From Distichodus sexfasciatus (lineage: Eukaryota > Chordata > Actinopteri > Characiformes > Distichodontidae): a stretch of DNA of 64,000 bases. Positions 33,450 to 46,289 of the stretch are shown here, one piece after another (the first letter of the stretch is position 1; every line of letters starts with the position of its first letter). A program made the position numbers and the translations under genes. The notes below the pieces were generated by a model. The model was not told where the DNA came from, ran no database searches, and saw nothing but the letters and a program-made list of their open reading frames with translations. The stretch is taken from positions 88,501-152,500 of the forward strand of contig JAVGVS010000020.1 of assembly GCA_032718565.1 (NCBI GenBank), in the 5' to 3' direction.

Positions 33450-33789
33450 AGTAGTGAAGGACGTCCTGAATACCATAACATAAAGCATGTACGGCTAACT
33501 TCTACACATGCTAGAACAATCCTAAAATCAAAGGTAGAAAAACACCCTAAATTCACTTAGGGCCATAAGGATTAAGGTCATGTTTAAGGCGTTGTGGTCA
33601 ATATAAAAACATTTTGCAATGAAATTAATTACAACAGTGGAAAAAATGAAAATCCATATCATTTGAATATAGTCTTATGCACAGGTACAGACGTTCCTTT
33701 TGAGACTCCCAGTGAAGGTGACAGGGAACGACAGAACAGGGAGGCCACTCATGACCTGGTGGCGGAAATACGGTCCCTACTGTGACAAA

Positions 33790-34345
33790 ACCAATTTTAT
33801 GCCCCACATTTCGTAAAAAGAAAGGACGTCTTTTTACATTAGAAAGGTGGCCGAGCAGCGTCATTGATCTCACTGCTGGAAAGGTCCCTTGGCATTAGGT
33901 AGGCGTATGTGCCGAGGGGCATTTCAGAGAAGTTCATATTGCCAAGGCATTAAAAGTCTAAAGAAATCATTGATTTCCTTCAAAAATCTGCCACTGTGAG
34001 AAAGTCACTCTCACAAGCTTAAGACAAATTGGAGATTATTCGCTCAAAAACAATCGCTGTGAGCGCCGCTTATTTTTGTAAACCTTCATACCTGTGGCCG
34101 CATCAGACATTTTTTGCACGGTGACGGAGGGGGAGAGAATTGATTGTTTTCCACACTGTTTAAAAGAAGCTATTCGGGAGTTTCATGTGGCCAAGCCATT
34201 TCCCAGACCAGCAAAAATTTAATTTGAACTCACTGAGTGGAGGGATATTGCTGCAACTTTTCCTGTTTATGCTGACGTTTTTCGCGGATTTCGCTCCATT
34301 TCTTTGGAGCTGTTGAGGGAATCTAAAAGCCTGTAATGGCAATAT
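33790..34345. other. Single-copy segment; candidate conserved non-coding element
   Basis: About 550 bases of high-complexity, repeat-free sequence between two transposon-rich zones. Contains GGCATTAGGTAGGCGTATGT and AATCGCTGTGAGCGCC. No coding frame with family resemblance. Confidence 0.4.
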
Positions 34346-34509
34346 CTGTTATTGTTACCCATGAACCTTTCATACTTTGAACAGGATTTGCTGTACTTGC
34401 TACTTGCTGCTCCAGATATGCCGCCATTGTTGTTAGTGAGTTGTTGACTGTGCTCATTTCATTTGTATTAAAAAATTAGCACTGCCAGCACAAAAATTGC
34501 TTCTGATGG

Positions 34510-34775
34510 ACACAAATACCCTCAATTCCTTACATACAACAAGTGACTATGGTAACCTTGAAGAAGGCTACTGGATCGTGATCCAGAGTAGGCATGTTGC
34601 CTGCTATTCACTGAAATTCACTGGTAAACATTAGGGTTTGGAATCATTTTGTGTTCTAGTGTGTACGGAGATTAGGTTTTAACCAAATTTTGTGTAAACA
34701 CAAAATGTAAAAAATAAATGTAAAAAAGAATATGCATTTATAAAAATATCTGCATACGTGTAAACAGGTAAATTG
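34510..34775 (+). repeat. Dispersed repeat family I, copy 2
   Basis: It matches 28450-28670, with a ~30-base insertion after GAAGAAGGCTACT. Confidence 0.75.
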
Positions 34776-34918
34776 GCCCATTAAGATATGACTAAGAGTG
34801 TGTGCCCTATGCTGTGTTGGCGCCTACCTAGGGTGCGTCTTCACCTTGCGCTCACAGTTTTTGGGATAGGCTCCGGTCCCCACCTGGGATTGAATGGTTC
34901 GGATAATGAATGAATGAA
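34776..34918 (+). mobile_element. SINE family F, 3' part
   Basis: AATTGGCCCATTA, TTTTTGGGATAGGCTCCGGT and ATAATGAATGAATGAAAGAA match the tail half of the full-length copy at 16033-16328. Confidence 0.8.
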
Positions 34919-35547
34919 AGAATAATTCTGCGCGAGTTGATGGGTCAAGCAGTGCCTTTTAGAGTAATTAACAACTAGCTTGATTTTTCCTGCAGAAGCT
35001 TGTCAATGTCACCAGTTGAATCCTTGAATTTGTGATGTTAATAGCTATTTTCTGGTCTGTACAAGCTACAACTCCACAGCGTCTATCCAGCTTTACATCT
35101 TAGCCTAGAGTTAGAGCTGACCTTCAGCATTCATCAGTTCAGGAGACTCTGCGCTTATGAGTTGACTTTACTGGAAGTTGCTAATAAAGTCAGTTTAAAC
35201 GTTCTCGGCATAATTTGTACACACAAACGCCCGAAGGATTTAAGTTCCCTCTCTCTTTCTTATCTCTCACATCCACTTCTTTCCTGTCAACCTTGAAACA
35301 AACATCTTCCATAATTCACATATCGTTGCCAGCGCATCTGAAAACTGAGAGACTGCTTCCTTCCCTGCACTTGTCTTTACCTCCAGGCAACAAAGGTCTC
35401 CATTTTAAGAGTCTGAAACCCAACAAGCGTTGTTTCTTGTGCAGTTAAGCTGCTGTGTGGATGACATTCTCAAATGCTGCTCAGTTTACTGTTATGAAGA
35501 AACTGTTGCTATAGTTAGGGTCAGCAATGTACAAAATTGGCCCTTAC

Positions 35548-35745
35548 GGGACCAATTTAGAGTCACCAATTAACATATACTGCATGCTTTTGGACTGTGG
35601 GAGGAAACCGGAGCACCCGGAGGAAACCATGCAAACACAGGAGAGAGCATGCAAACTCCACATAGAAAGGCCCTAAGGCTGACCCTGGGATCAAACCCAG
35701 GACCTTCTTGCAGTGAGGCGCTACCTACAGCACCACCGCCCCACA
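35548..35745 (-). mobile_element. SINE family F, 5' two thirds
   Basis: ACGGGACCAATTTAGAGTCA, CTTTTGGACTGTGGGAGGAA, GGATCAAACCCAGGACC and CACCACCGCCCCAC are the reversed body and head. Confidence 0.85.
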
Positions 35746-35786
35746 CCAGGTAATAATCAAGGTCTCTTTTTTAAAAGTTACCTTGC

Positions 35787-35913
35787 ACCAAGCAGTGCTT
35801 GGGGGTGGTACCTTGCTCATGAGAACCTCAGTGGTACCTTTACTGGTCTTGGGATTCGAACCGGCCACCTTCTGATCACGGGGTGAACGTCCAACCGTTG
35901 TGCTACCTACTGC
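35787..35913 (-). mobile_element. SINE family A, 5' part
   Basis: AGCAGTGCTTGGGGGTGGTA, GGGATTCGAACCGG (intact B box complement), CTTCTGATCACGGGGTGAAC. The least degraded head of this family in the window. Confidence 0.85.
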
Positions 35914-36079
35914 TCATAATAAATTAGATCACAGTTTGCACATTGCAAATCCCATGTTCAAGAACTAAAGCTACATAGAGTTAATCGTAAAAAGACACAA
36001 GATGAGGAAATTAAAATTATATTAAAGTTTCCAACCGTAGTTTTTAAGTGGCTTTGGCAGTGTGTGTTTACTTTGAGAA

Positions 36080-36930
36080 CCTGATTCAAGAGGAGGCAGA
36101 AATCGGCAGCGAAATGCTTTCTGCTCTAATCAGGCAGCCTCTCCATCCGAAACTTTTCTTTTTCTTCGCAGGAAATCACTTCACCCGTAAAATACCCAGA
36201 GAATTCGAGATATGTGACTGAAAACTCTTTACCTGCGAAAAAGCACTAGAATCCGCTTTGATTTGCCAACACCCTTATCGGCAGAGTGCGTAAATTATAC
36301 CGTAATGTAATTTCTAACTTCACCACCCCAAACTCTCTACCGCACCCTCCTCCTTCTCCATCCTCTTTTTTAAGATGAATGCCAAATTACACCCTCATAC
36401 AAGAGTTCCACATTGAGAGTAATTATGGCTTAGTGCCTCGTGTCAAAGAACGGCTAATCGGAGTGCTCGCACATTTCCAGCGGATAACGGCAAGACGAAT
36501 GCAAGCGCAACTGGAAGATGTGCTTAATTCTGAATTAATCACAGGTTTCAAACAATGACCAGGCGACGATGGCGGCACTCGACTGGAGAGAAGAGGAAAT
36601 ATGACGCTTGTGAAATGTATTACAATGTAATTATGCAGTCATTAAGGTGTCTGCTAATTTTTGAAAAATGAAGTTGGTATAATGGCCCCAAAGTGCACTC
36701 GGGGCCGGAGAATGTTGGTATAGTGTAAGAAATTAGCTCCTTTTGAAGCTATCTATCAGAAATAATAGAAATAAGCTCATCATTTCTGTAATATCTGCAA
36801 TTACATATTCTGCTGCTGAAACAGTGGGTTTTATGCTCATGGCATTTCTGAATCTGGCTCTGAGCATCGGCTCGACGTCGGAGGGAATAATTACAGAATT
36901 GAAGAAAGACACGTACACAACACTTCAAGG
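36080..36930. other. Long single-copy segment; strongest candidate conserved non-coding region
   Basis: About 850 bases free of repeats. It has several homeodomain-type sites (TGTAATTATGCAG and CATTAAGG around 36625-36645; GAATTAATCACAGG near 36535; GGAATAATTACAG near 36885). No convincing coding frame or splice-bounded exon was seen. Enhancer status is inference. Confidence 0.45.
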
Positions 36931-36957
36931 TGCTGTCTGTTAAATTACACTCACATA

Positions 36958-37282
<325 letters not shown>

Positions 37283-37336
37283 AGTCACTCACTTGCTTTT
37301 AGAAGGCGATATGTTTCTCTGTGGCAATGTTGAATT

Positions 37337-37362
37337 TATTTGTGTGTGTGTGTGTGTGTGTG
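37337..37362. repeat. GT microsatellite
   Basis: (GT)n tract. Confidence 0.9.
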
Positions 37363-37504
37363 ATCTTCATGTGAGAGCTTCATCATGAGGCACTATAATG
37401 ATAATGAGATTTGCTCCATTTTGCCCACTCAGTAAGATGGAGAAGATTATTTGTGTAAAGACACCTGGCTGGCATCAGACGTCCTGACCCTGACTCTTCC
37501 CTCA

Positions 37505-37720
37505 CAGGGAAAAGAAGAAGAAAAGTGAGCGAGAGAGGAGAGGAGAGATAAAGCGAGATGGAGAAAAGGAGGGGTAGAGTGAGATGGAGGAGAGGAGAGC
37601 GAGAGGGAGGAGAGAGCGGTAATGATCATTCATTTAACAGGTGAAAAGAGCTCAAAGATATTGCAGTGTCATTAGAGTCATAATTAGCCCCACCGCATGT
37701 GTGGAAACTATAATCTCTCA

Positions 37721-37768
<48 letters not shown>

Positions 37769-37967
37769 AAGCGAGACAGGAAGAGAAAAGGGTGAAATGG
37801 CTTAGCTCCATCAGATTGCTGATGTTAGTGAGTTTCAGACTAATACAAGCTCCATCTGGCCGAGTTAGTGCAGAGCTCAAAGTACAAAAAACAGCACAGA
37901 TGAGTCTCAACACACTGACCTCAGCTCAGCTCAGAGAGAGAATGAGAGAGAGAGAGAGAGAGAGAGG
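37505..37967. repeat. GA-rich region with (GA)n tracts
   Basis: Purine-rich 37505-37615, (GA)n at 37733-37765 and 37940-37967. Confidence 0.88.
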
Positions 37968-38345
37968 CTAAACCTGTAAATCTCTGTGGTGGTAAATAGC
38001 ACCTCTCATTTCTCACTCACACACTGAGCCACTCAGTGTTTGACAAGTAAGCAGAGAGACAACACCCTTCTGTGGTGTAAAATGCATCACATACACAGAC
38101 TCTTCCTGCGATAAAATTGTTAATTCATGTGTGTAAGTTCGTACTTTGCTATATCACCCACTGTTCTCACAGCAGCTGCTGAAATGTGGATTCCAAAGTG
38201 GAGGCACCAGATGTTCTCTTTGCATTAACGCCTTTAGTCTGCTGCTATTTAAGCCAGAATCAGCTGACCTGCTGCAACATAACCACAGGTCTACGTCTGA
38301 CCTCCAGAAACACACATTCTCCATGCAGGGGCAGTTAGGGAGTAG

Positions 38346-38515
38346 GCCCCATGGTGGCGTACTGGTTAGGGTGTTCGCCCCGTGATCAGAAATTTGCTGG
38401 TTCAAATCCCGGAACTGTAAAAGTACCACTGAGGTACTTATGAGCAAGGTACCATCACCAAGACCAGAGGTCACATTTCGCTGTGGTGCACTGTGTGCTG
38501 TGCTGGACTCATTTT
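38346..38515 (+). mobile_element. tRNA-derived SINE (family A)
   Basis: Head CTGGTTAGGGTGTTCGCCCC, B-box region GCTGGTTCAAATCCCGG, CTGAGGTACTTATGAGCAAG, then GTCACATTTCGCTGTGGTGC. An internal stretch between the head and tail is deleted. Confidence 0.85.
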
Positions 38516-38750
38516 TCCACAGGAACAGAACAGGTGCTGATGTGAGATGTGAGAATTGAGTCACTTATTGTCTCCACGTTTCTAGACGACTGCACACATT
38601 CAACCATCTGACCTTTAATGCATGTCATTTCTCAAAACTGCTCTTGTAGCAGCTCATTAATGCACTTGCTTATAGCATTTGTTCGTTACGCTAAGATTTC
38701 GCCCAGATTTCCGCCTCCTCCCTCCCTCCAAAGAAGTAGGCCAGACATTT

Positions 38751-38771
38751 TCTTTTTTTTTTTTTTTTTTA
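38751..38771. repeat. Poly(T) tract
   Basis: An uninterrupted T run (~19) after CTTT. Confidence 0.85.
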
Positions 38772-39302
38772 AAGGAAGCCTTTATAGTCAAGCTGCTTTA
38801 CCTTCAGTCCAATTACACCTGCCAGCAGCTCTCCCGAACCTTTGCTTCTGTCACACCTCCTCAGCTAATGCTACGGCGTCCCGTTTACAACCGTAAAGCC
38901 GCTCAAATTAGCCCTGTTGCCACCGTGAGGGTCCGCGCTGCACAGGTACAGACATTAACCTGCTCAGATAACAGCTGAAGAAGTAAAAACACAAATGCTG
39001 CTTCCTTTATCCTCTGTGTTCTGACCTGAAGACCTGGAAAACCATTAGCGAGTCTTGCAAAAGCTTGTAGGCTTAGAAGGCTAAGCTACAAAGTGCTGAA
39101 GTGACTGCAAACAGCTTAGATTAATGCTAATGGGGTCGTGCATTTAATTTTGAATATTTTTACGCCATTAGAACTTAAAACAAGATGAAGATACAAGCAC
39201 TAATTTGTTAAAATACAAGACAGGCAATAGCTCTTGAGCCACCCTTCCTTTTCAGAGTTTCTGTGCTGGAAACTTCATTCCAACTCTAAAATGTGCTGTC
39301 CA

Positions 39303-39405
39303 TGTTAGCTGCCCACTGCTCCTTCATGGATGGGTCAAGTGCAGAAGTCACATTTCATTCTGGTGCACTGTGTGAAGCATTCACAATGACAAATAATCAC
39401 TCACT
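39303..39405 (+). mobile_element. SINE family A, 3' half
   Basis: GCTGCCCACTGCTCCTTCAT, GGTGCACTGTGTGAAGC and the tail CAATGACAAATAATCACTCA, 5'-truncated as expected of a retroposon. Confidence 0.8.
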
Positions 39406-39580
39406 TTTCATTTTTTTTTACTCATACTTTTCTCGTATTTTTCTTGCTTTTATCATCCCTCGTTCCTCTTTCTCATTCTTCCCTCGTCCCATTCACTTCA
39501 ACACATTTTAATCAAAGTCTTTCTACTTGGCCAGTTTTCATGTCACAGCCACCAAACCTGAGCGATCACAGGAAGAAGCA

Positions 39581-39692
39581 GTGGCCAGGGAGCAGTGCTT
39601 GGGTATGGTATCTTGATAATGAGTACCTCAATAGTACCTTTACCAGTCCGGCACTTGACCAACTACCTAACCATTACGCTACCAACCGCCCA
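39581..39692 (-). mobile_element. SINE family A, 5' part
   Basis: GGGAGCAGTGCTTGGGTATG, GAGTACCTCAATAGTACCTT and CATTACGCTACCAACCGCCC. Opposite in orientation to the fragment at 39303. Confidence 0.8.
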
Positions 39693-40339
39693 TTGGTATG
39701 TAAAGACTTTTCTTTAATAATACATCAAAAACATACAAGAAAGTCTGTCTTGTTCTTGATTATTACATAATTTTGCTCACTTATAAAGTTCTGTAATCTG
39801 CTGCTTACTCTTCTATAAGCAGACTTTATGAGAATCTTATCTGGTTTCATGCCTTCTTCATTTTTCACATTTGAATGCAGATCTTACATCAGCTGCAGAA
39901 CAGAGGCACAGTGTGGCGTCTTATCACATGCTCTCCTCTAAAACACAGAACGCTTTTTAAACTTTGTACGTTTGACTCCAGTCTTGTACTAAGTAATTAG
40001 CAAGTAGCAATTTCAACTGCGACCAAGTTAACCAGCTTCACTTACCTCTCTTAACTCTTAACTCTCCGTTCTAGTTAACATGTCTAAAGTTTGGTAAATA
40101 TGATGTAATTTATAATGTTAATCAAACATTCTTTTAGAGGGTTTAAAATCCAGTGTATCCCAAAAACACACACCACATACAGTACATCATGACTGAGAAG
40201 AAGTGACACACAAATGCCCCCAGAAAATGTGAGGTTTTGTCTCTGAAACCCGTAATTAACCTTTCAGAGTGTCTGAGATGTTCTCAGGCTCTGTGGGGAA
40301 GGCTGGTTGGAATGTGCTGAAGCGGCAGGACTGTAGAGA

Positions 40340-40357
40340 GTGTGTGTGTGTGTGTGT

Positions 40358-40389
<32 letters not shown>

Positions 40390-40548
40390 CCTGGTACCCG
40401 GCATCACGTCCCGGTAAGCGTAATGTATGAGCCGTGCTGCTGTTGCATTATGGGAGAACAGATGTTTGGCGTGCGGCTTAAGGTTGCTGTAATGAGGTCA
40501 CATGTGAAAGACTAGGGCTTTCCTTTCTGTCATGTGGGTCATGTGGGA

Positions 40549-40592
<44 letters not shown>

Positions 40593-40600
40593 AAAAAGAA
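40340..40600. repeat. GT tract and GAAA tract
   Basis: (GT)n 40339-40390 and (GAAA)n 40551-40595, with GA-rich sequence to about 40860. Confidence 0.9.
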
Positions 40601-40997
40601 AAGACGGTTGGGGATTTGTTGCTTTCTTCCTGCCACATAGTCTGCGGGAAAGAAACAAAAAGATAATGGACGACAGCAAATAAGGACGAGATGAAGATGT
40701 AAAAAGAGAGAGAAGAAAGAAAGACAGAAGAAAAGATGGAAGAAAGAAGTATGGAAAGAATAGACAGACATAGATACTAAGAAATGAAGGAAGGACAGAG
40801 AGAAATCTACACTGGACAAACAGAATGAATGAGTGAATAAAGCGGAGAGTAGTGCAGACACACTTCCTGTAGTAAACCTGATGTTTGATGTGTTTAAAAC
40901 ATCAACATAGTGATAATGACTCTATCAGCACATGTACAATCAAAGCATGGAGGTGAGATTAATACCACTGGCCTTATCTATAATGACATAATTCATT

Positions 40998-41302
40998 CTC
41001 TATCCCTCCTCCTCCCCCCTCCCCCCTCCTTCCCCTTCCTCCCTTCCCCCTTCCTCCTTCCCCCTCCCTCCCTCCTTCCCTCCCTCCCCCTCTCTCTATA
41101 CACACACACACACACACACACACCCTCATTCCTTTTACAACAGCTTCTAATAATCCAGCCTGACCTTAGCAACTTTATTTAATTATAAAGGACTTGATTC
41201 TACTGAAGGCCACATGGGGGAAGGAGATCTGCAGAGTCACATGATCATTGACCCAAACCCAGCAAACCACACCACACACACACACACACACACACACACA
41301 AA
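40998..41302. repeat. CCCT/CCTT-rich pyrimidine tract and AC arrays
   Basis: Pyrimidine block 40998-41100, (AC)n 41100-41123 and 41272-41301. Confidence 0.9.
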
Positions 41303-41427
41303 GCTACAGAACATGCTCCTCCTGGTCTCACATGGTGCAGCAAAACTCCACACTAAAGCAAGTCAACATGATGGTATTCTAATGTATAGACTGTGTCTGT
41401 ATGTGTATGCACATATTAGGTATATGT

Positions 41428-41428
41428 T

Positions 41429-41487
<59 letters not shown>

Positions 41488-41640
41488 GTCTGTCTGTCTG
41501 TCTGTCTGTTTACATATATCTATCTGTTCATTTGTCTATCTGTCTATTCTCCTGTCCTTCACTCTATCCATTCTTCTATCTATCCAACTTTCTTTTATCC
41601 ATTTGTCCACTTTCTCTTTCTCTCTCTCTGTCTGTCTAAT
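41428..41640. repeat. TCTA to TCTG compound microsatellite and pyrimidine-rich tail
   Basis: (TCTA)n ~41431-41487 then (TCTG)n to 41509, with degenerate TCTA/TCCA repeats after it. Confidence 0.92.
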
Positions 41641-41937
41641 ATCACATTATTCCAAACATTATCCCACAACCTTCTCTGTTGTACTTTAACCGGATGTATC
41701 ACCATGGACTTCATGTCTGACACTGAAATATTCCACTGAAAGTTCATCTGGTTGATGATTAGCAGAAGCTGCGTTCACACACCATCATCACACAATAAGT
41801 CTCATGCACTCCCTCGCCTCTAATCTCTAACTTCACGTGCGTTTGTTTAGATGAAGTAGCAGGTCAAATTAACCACATCCAGGCTTTACTTTCATTCCTC
41901 GGTCTCAACCTCTTGCTCTCACATCCTCACCCACCTG

Positions 41938-41951
41938 GTTGCCAAGGCAAC
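41938..41951. promoter_or_regulatory. Perfect RFX X-box palindrome
   Basis: GTTGCCAAGGCAAC matches the palindromic RFX-family consensus GTTGCC-N2-GGCAAC at every position. Related sites lie at 44792-44805 and 56703-56715. Function in this intron is inference. Confidence 0.45.
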
Positions 41952-42344
41952 TGCCTCCCTCTCCCGTAGTAGGTTTTGTGATGGTGATACCTTATGGAGC
42001 TACGTGTCAACAAACGTTCTTGTTGCCCCTGCTGTTCTAGTAGCTGTTAACCGAAAGCTGACACAGTGAGGGGTAGTGAACAAGGTGAGAAGCTTCTTAG
42101 CAAAGCCACACATTGCATGTTCATTTTGAAGAGGGTTCAGCTGCTGTGTATTATTCCTGTTATCTTTACTAGCAAACATGTTTATCCTTCCAGTAGTCTC
42201 TGAAATGTTTAGATAAAGATTAAAATATCAAGCTCATGACGACAGAAAGCTAACGAGGACAGAGGGACACAACAGACTTTGAACTAGCATCTAACAAGTA
42301 AGAGATAATGAGTCTTCAGTTAGGGTTAGTGATGCATCCAACCA

Positions 42345-42570
42345 ACCAACCATCCATCCATCGATTAATCAATCCATCCATCTATCCATCTACCTACCTA
42401 CCCATCCATCCATCCATCCATCGATTAATCAATCCATCCGTCTGTCTGTCTGTCCATCCATCTATCCATCTACCTACCTACCCATCCATCCATCCATCGA
42501 TTAATCGATCCATCCGTCTGTCTGTCTGTCTATCTATCTATCTTTTCATCTGTCTGTCCGTGTGTCTATC
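42345..42570. repeat. CCAT/CTGT minisatellite with ~70-bp higher-order unit
   Basis: The block CCATCGATTAATCAATCCAT followed by CTACCTACCTACCC recurs three times, ending in TCTG/TCTA repeats. Confidence 0.88.
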
Positions 42571-43303
42571 CTTCCATTCTTCCAGAAGCAATACACTGAT
42601 TTAACTCTGAGAAAAAAGTTTGAAATTCTATGATTAAAGTGATGAATTTAACTTGGACATTGTCTAAAATTGTAAAGCTATACATTTGTGGGAAAAAAAA
42701 ATCCACATTTCTAAGTCACAAATTTACAAGAAACTTTTACAATGACTTTTTTTCATGTAATTGTGTCAGAAATGAGAGGTTTATTTGCTGAAATTTATGA
42801 TTTTCCTTGACTTTTTTGTTACTCCTTTCTCCAGTTCTCCTCCTGAAATGAATCATATTGTTGTATTGTACCAGTGTTTGTTAAATTGGCAGACACCGAA
42901 TCATTGTCTCCTGAACTGTAATAACAAATTGTGTGGATAACACAAAAAACCATGCACAAGTGACTGAAATATGTTTGAGGAGAATAAAATAGGAGATTTA
43001 AGCAGCTGTTGGGATCACAGATGTAGCAAATTGGCATCGAAAAGACCGTTAGGCACTTCCTTTTTGTGTATTTGAACAAAACTCGCTGTGGCAAGTCTAA
43101 TCTTTTCCTGAAGAGCCCAAATAGTTTCTAATTTTGATATTTACTTCCTCAGACATGTAGCTGAACAGATTACAGAGGATAACTAAGAGAAACACTGATC
43201 TTTTTTGTAAACATCGCTGAGCATTTTTGGCAAACATTCTCGCTTTTAGGCTCCTGACTGGAAAACTGGGTTTGAAAGTCTCAAATTGGCTCAAATCCCA
43301 GAA

Positions 43304-43345
43304 CGGATTGGTTGGTTGGTCAGTCGGTTGGTTGGTTGGCTGGCG
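43304..43345. repeat. GGTT-type microsatellite
   Basis: TTGGTTGGTCAGTCGGTTGG and continuation; imperfect tetranucleotide repeat. Confidence 0.8.
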
Positions 43346-43904
43346 TTCAGTGATGACTCATTAAATTCCATCCAAATATCTGAATCTGTTATGCCAAAGA
43401 GAAGGAATATAATCTTGTAGGTCGTATCAGACTCAAGAAACATTCTTCATGTCTGCTTTCCAGGTGAGTGTATAAGGAGTTGTTACAGCCAAAGCGATAA
43501 CGCACGACATCGCACTTTGACCTGACACAGAGAAGGGGAAATGTGACAGCTCATTCCGGAGGAAAACCCTCTTCCCGTTCGGAGAGACAGAGTGTGTATT
43601 TGAGTGTGTATCCAGCGGGAACGTGGCACTTGGGCACGAGGGTCTATTTAGATGCAAATAAGAGCCATGGGGGGCTTCCTTTGCCTCATCCGGCGCTTAT
43701 CAGAGGCAGTCGTCCTCGCCAGTGGGCAGAAACTAGAAACGTCTGTAGACGGTCAGTTCATCCTAAATAAAATACACTCTCTTTCATCACAGAGGGAACG
43801 CTGCCTCTCCTGCTCAAGAAGGACGGACACGGCGTCTTGGGTGAAAGAGTTAAAGGGTTTATCAGTCTGGCAGTCTCCAAGTCTGATCTGTATTTATCAT
43901 TGGC

Positions 43905-43953
43905 TTCTTTTTCTCTTTCTTTCCATCTGTCTGTCTGCCTCGCCCTCTCTTAT

Positions 43954-44010
<57 letters not shown>

Positions 44011-44202
44011 TTTCCCATATATCTCTCTTTCCTTTGGTCTTTTTCTGTCTTTCTTTCAGTCTTTTTATATCTTTCAGTCTTTTCCCTTTTTTAGTCTTTT
44101 CCTGTGTTTCTTTCAGCCCTTTCTTTCTTTCAGTCTTTTTCTTTCTTTCTTTGTCTTTTTCTGTCTTTCTTTCTTTTAGTTTTTTCTTACTTTCAGTCAT
44201 TT

Positions 44203-44262
<60 letters not shown>

Positions 44263-44460
44263 TCAGTTTTTTACTTTCTTTCTTCTTTTTTAAATACTTT
44301 TTGAAACTTTCTCTACCTGTCTCTCTAACTATCAATCTAGCAACATATCTATCTGTTTAGAGTGAACCAGTTATATCTTTCTTTTCTTTTTATCTCTCAT
44401 TCTGTCTAACTCTCTATTTATCTATATGTCTGGTCTGTTTGTCTTTCCAGTCTCTGGATA
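43905..44460. repeat. TCTA and TTTC microsatellite/pyrimidine block
   Basis: (TCTA)n ~43955-44010, then imperfect TTTC repeats with a clean (TTTC)n run ~44200-44264. The several 60-110 codon frames on both strands are artefacts (Phe/Leu/Ser-rich one way, Lys/Glu/Arg-rich the other). Confidence 0.92.
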
Positions 44461-44639
44461 TTTTTAAATAGCTTTTCAAAACCACTGCTTATCAAAGGCA
44501 CTCATCCCCACTGCTGACCAGAAGCTGAACCGTACATGTGCGGTCTATCCTAAAAGCACTTTCCACTGCACTTTCCCCCTGACCAAAAAAAAAAAAACAA
44601 AACACCTGCTTTGCCAAAAAAAGAAGGGTGTTAAAAGTG

Positions 44640-45180
44640 ACAGAGTCCGACTTGTCATTCAGTGGACTTTGTTTCCAGCGTCTCCGGGTGGCTGTTGAAG
44701 AAAGTGCGGCAAAAGCGGAGAGGACTGGAAATTACAGCCTTTTTACAGCTCAAAGTCTCACCACTAAATTCCGATGGCAGACACCGGCCCTGTTTCCATG
44801 GCAACATGGCAGTTCCCGGGGAAAACCGTAGCTCATAGTTGGGATAACAGGAGACACAAGCAAGTCCCAGGGGCCACCCGTATTTCCATCACACCGGAGT
44901 CCAACGTATTAAGGAGAAGTCTTCTGTAAAAGTGGACGTGGTTAAGTGCAAAATCCTCCGACCCCTCGGATTGAGGTTGCAGGAGCGGCGCCCGCTTGGA
45001 GTCTTCCTTCCTCCCTGCAGGGGGAGCTGCTAATTAACAGGATTAATTGATGTTATGATTTACTTGTAAATAAAGGGCACTGTCAAAGCAAGACACTGAG
45101 GGAGGGACGCCGTGAAAGTGGATTAGCAGTGTCGGGCCGGTCAGGGTGGCACTAAGCCGGGGAAGTCTAATAAAATAAAC
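44640..45180. other. Single-copy segment; candidate conserved non-coding element
   Basis: Repeat-free and GC-balanced. Carries an RFX-like GTTTCCATGGCAAC (44792-44805) and paired homeodomain-type sites TAATTAACAGGATTAATTGA (45031-45050). No coding frame recognised. Confidence 0.4.
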
Positions 45181-46289
45181 GCAGAGGATGATTATACTTT
45201 TGGATATAATACCTTTGCATCATGTTGACGTTGTTTTGCTATGGTGGAGCTTTTGCTAACTTTAATAGTTGAGGAAAACGTAGTGCAATTTAATCAGAAA
45301 TGGAAATGCTAGAATTGATCTGTGGAATAACCAGTTCGTGGATCACCATTAGGGTATAAATTCCAAGTTTCACAATATGATATTTTATCAGTTCAACAGA
45401 CAATGATTCAATGTTTGTTGATATAGTATGATCTTAGATTCAGGAGCCAGTAATGAGATGAGATTTAACACAATCAATGAGATTTAACACAATCACATCA
45501 CAGAAAGCAAGGGTATTTTTAATCATGATGCCACCTTCAGCTGCAGATTATCTGTCATATATTATCATACTTTATTGTGTCATTCTGTAAGTCTAATAAG
45601 AGTCAAAAATCAGATGAACATTTTTAAAATGCCTCCATTGTTTGCCACGAATTAACCACAAGTTTGCCACAAACCTGCCACAAACATTTTGTTTTTGTAA
45701 GGGAAAGATTTTCAAGGGATTAGCTCAGTGTTACCAGACTCAATCCACAGCGACTCTGGAAAAGTCCATATTTATGTTGCATCTCGGATCCCAACACACC
45801 TGAATCAAGCATCTCAGAGCATGTAGTACGCGTTGTAAGGGAGTTGGGAGGTGGAATCGAGTCCTGGAACATGTCTTAGTCCCATATGATCAAAATGTTT
45901 GGAAACACCAATTTTGCCACCTACAGCCCTGATGTCTGGCTCTTGCCTAGAGTTCTTCTGGTTAAACCTGTGAGTTGCAGCGCAGTGAGCTGACATGAGC
46001 ATGTGTTTCTCTCATACTCTGGTGAATCTTTAAGACGAAATGTGTCACAAACCGGAATAAGATGTTGTTGGGTTGTTATCACAACAGGAGCATCTGCCTT
46101 TTTAATGCTCACTCGGGCCCTTTCAGACACAAAGAAAGTGAGAAGACACTAAGACAAGGAATGTTTTTCCAAAAGAGACAATAAAGGCTAATGGAGGACA
46201 AAATGGGGTGGCGATGGAACATTTGCTTGACCGTCCTGTGGTTTCAACATCTCAGCTCTAGCCTTTTTTTTTTTTTAACTTTTTTGAAC

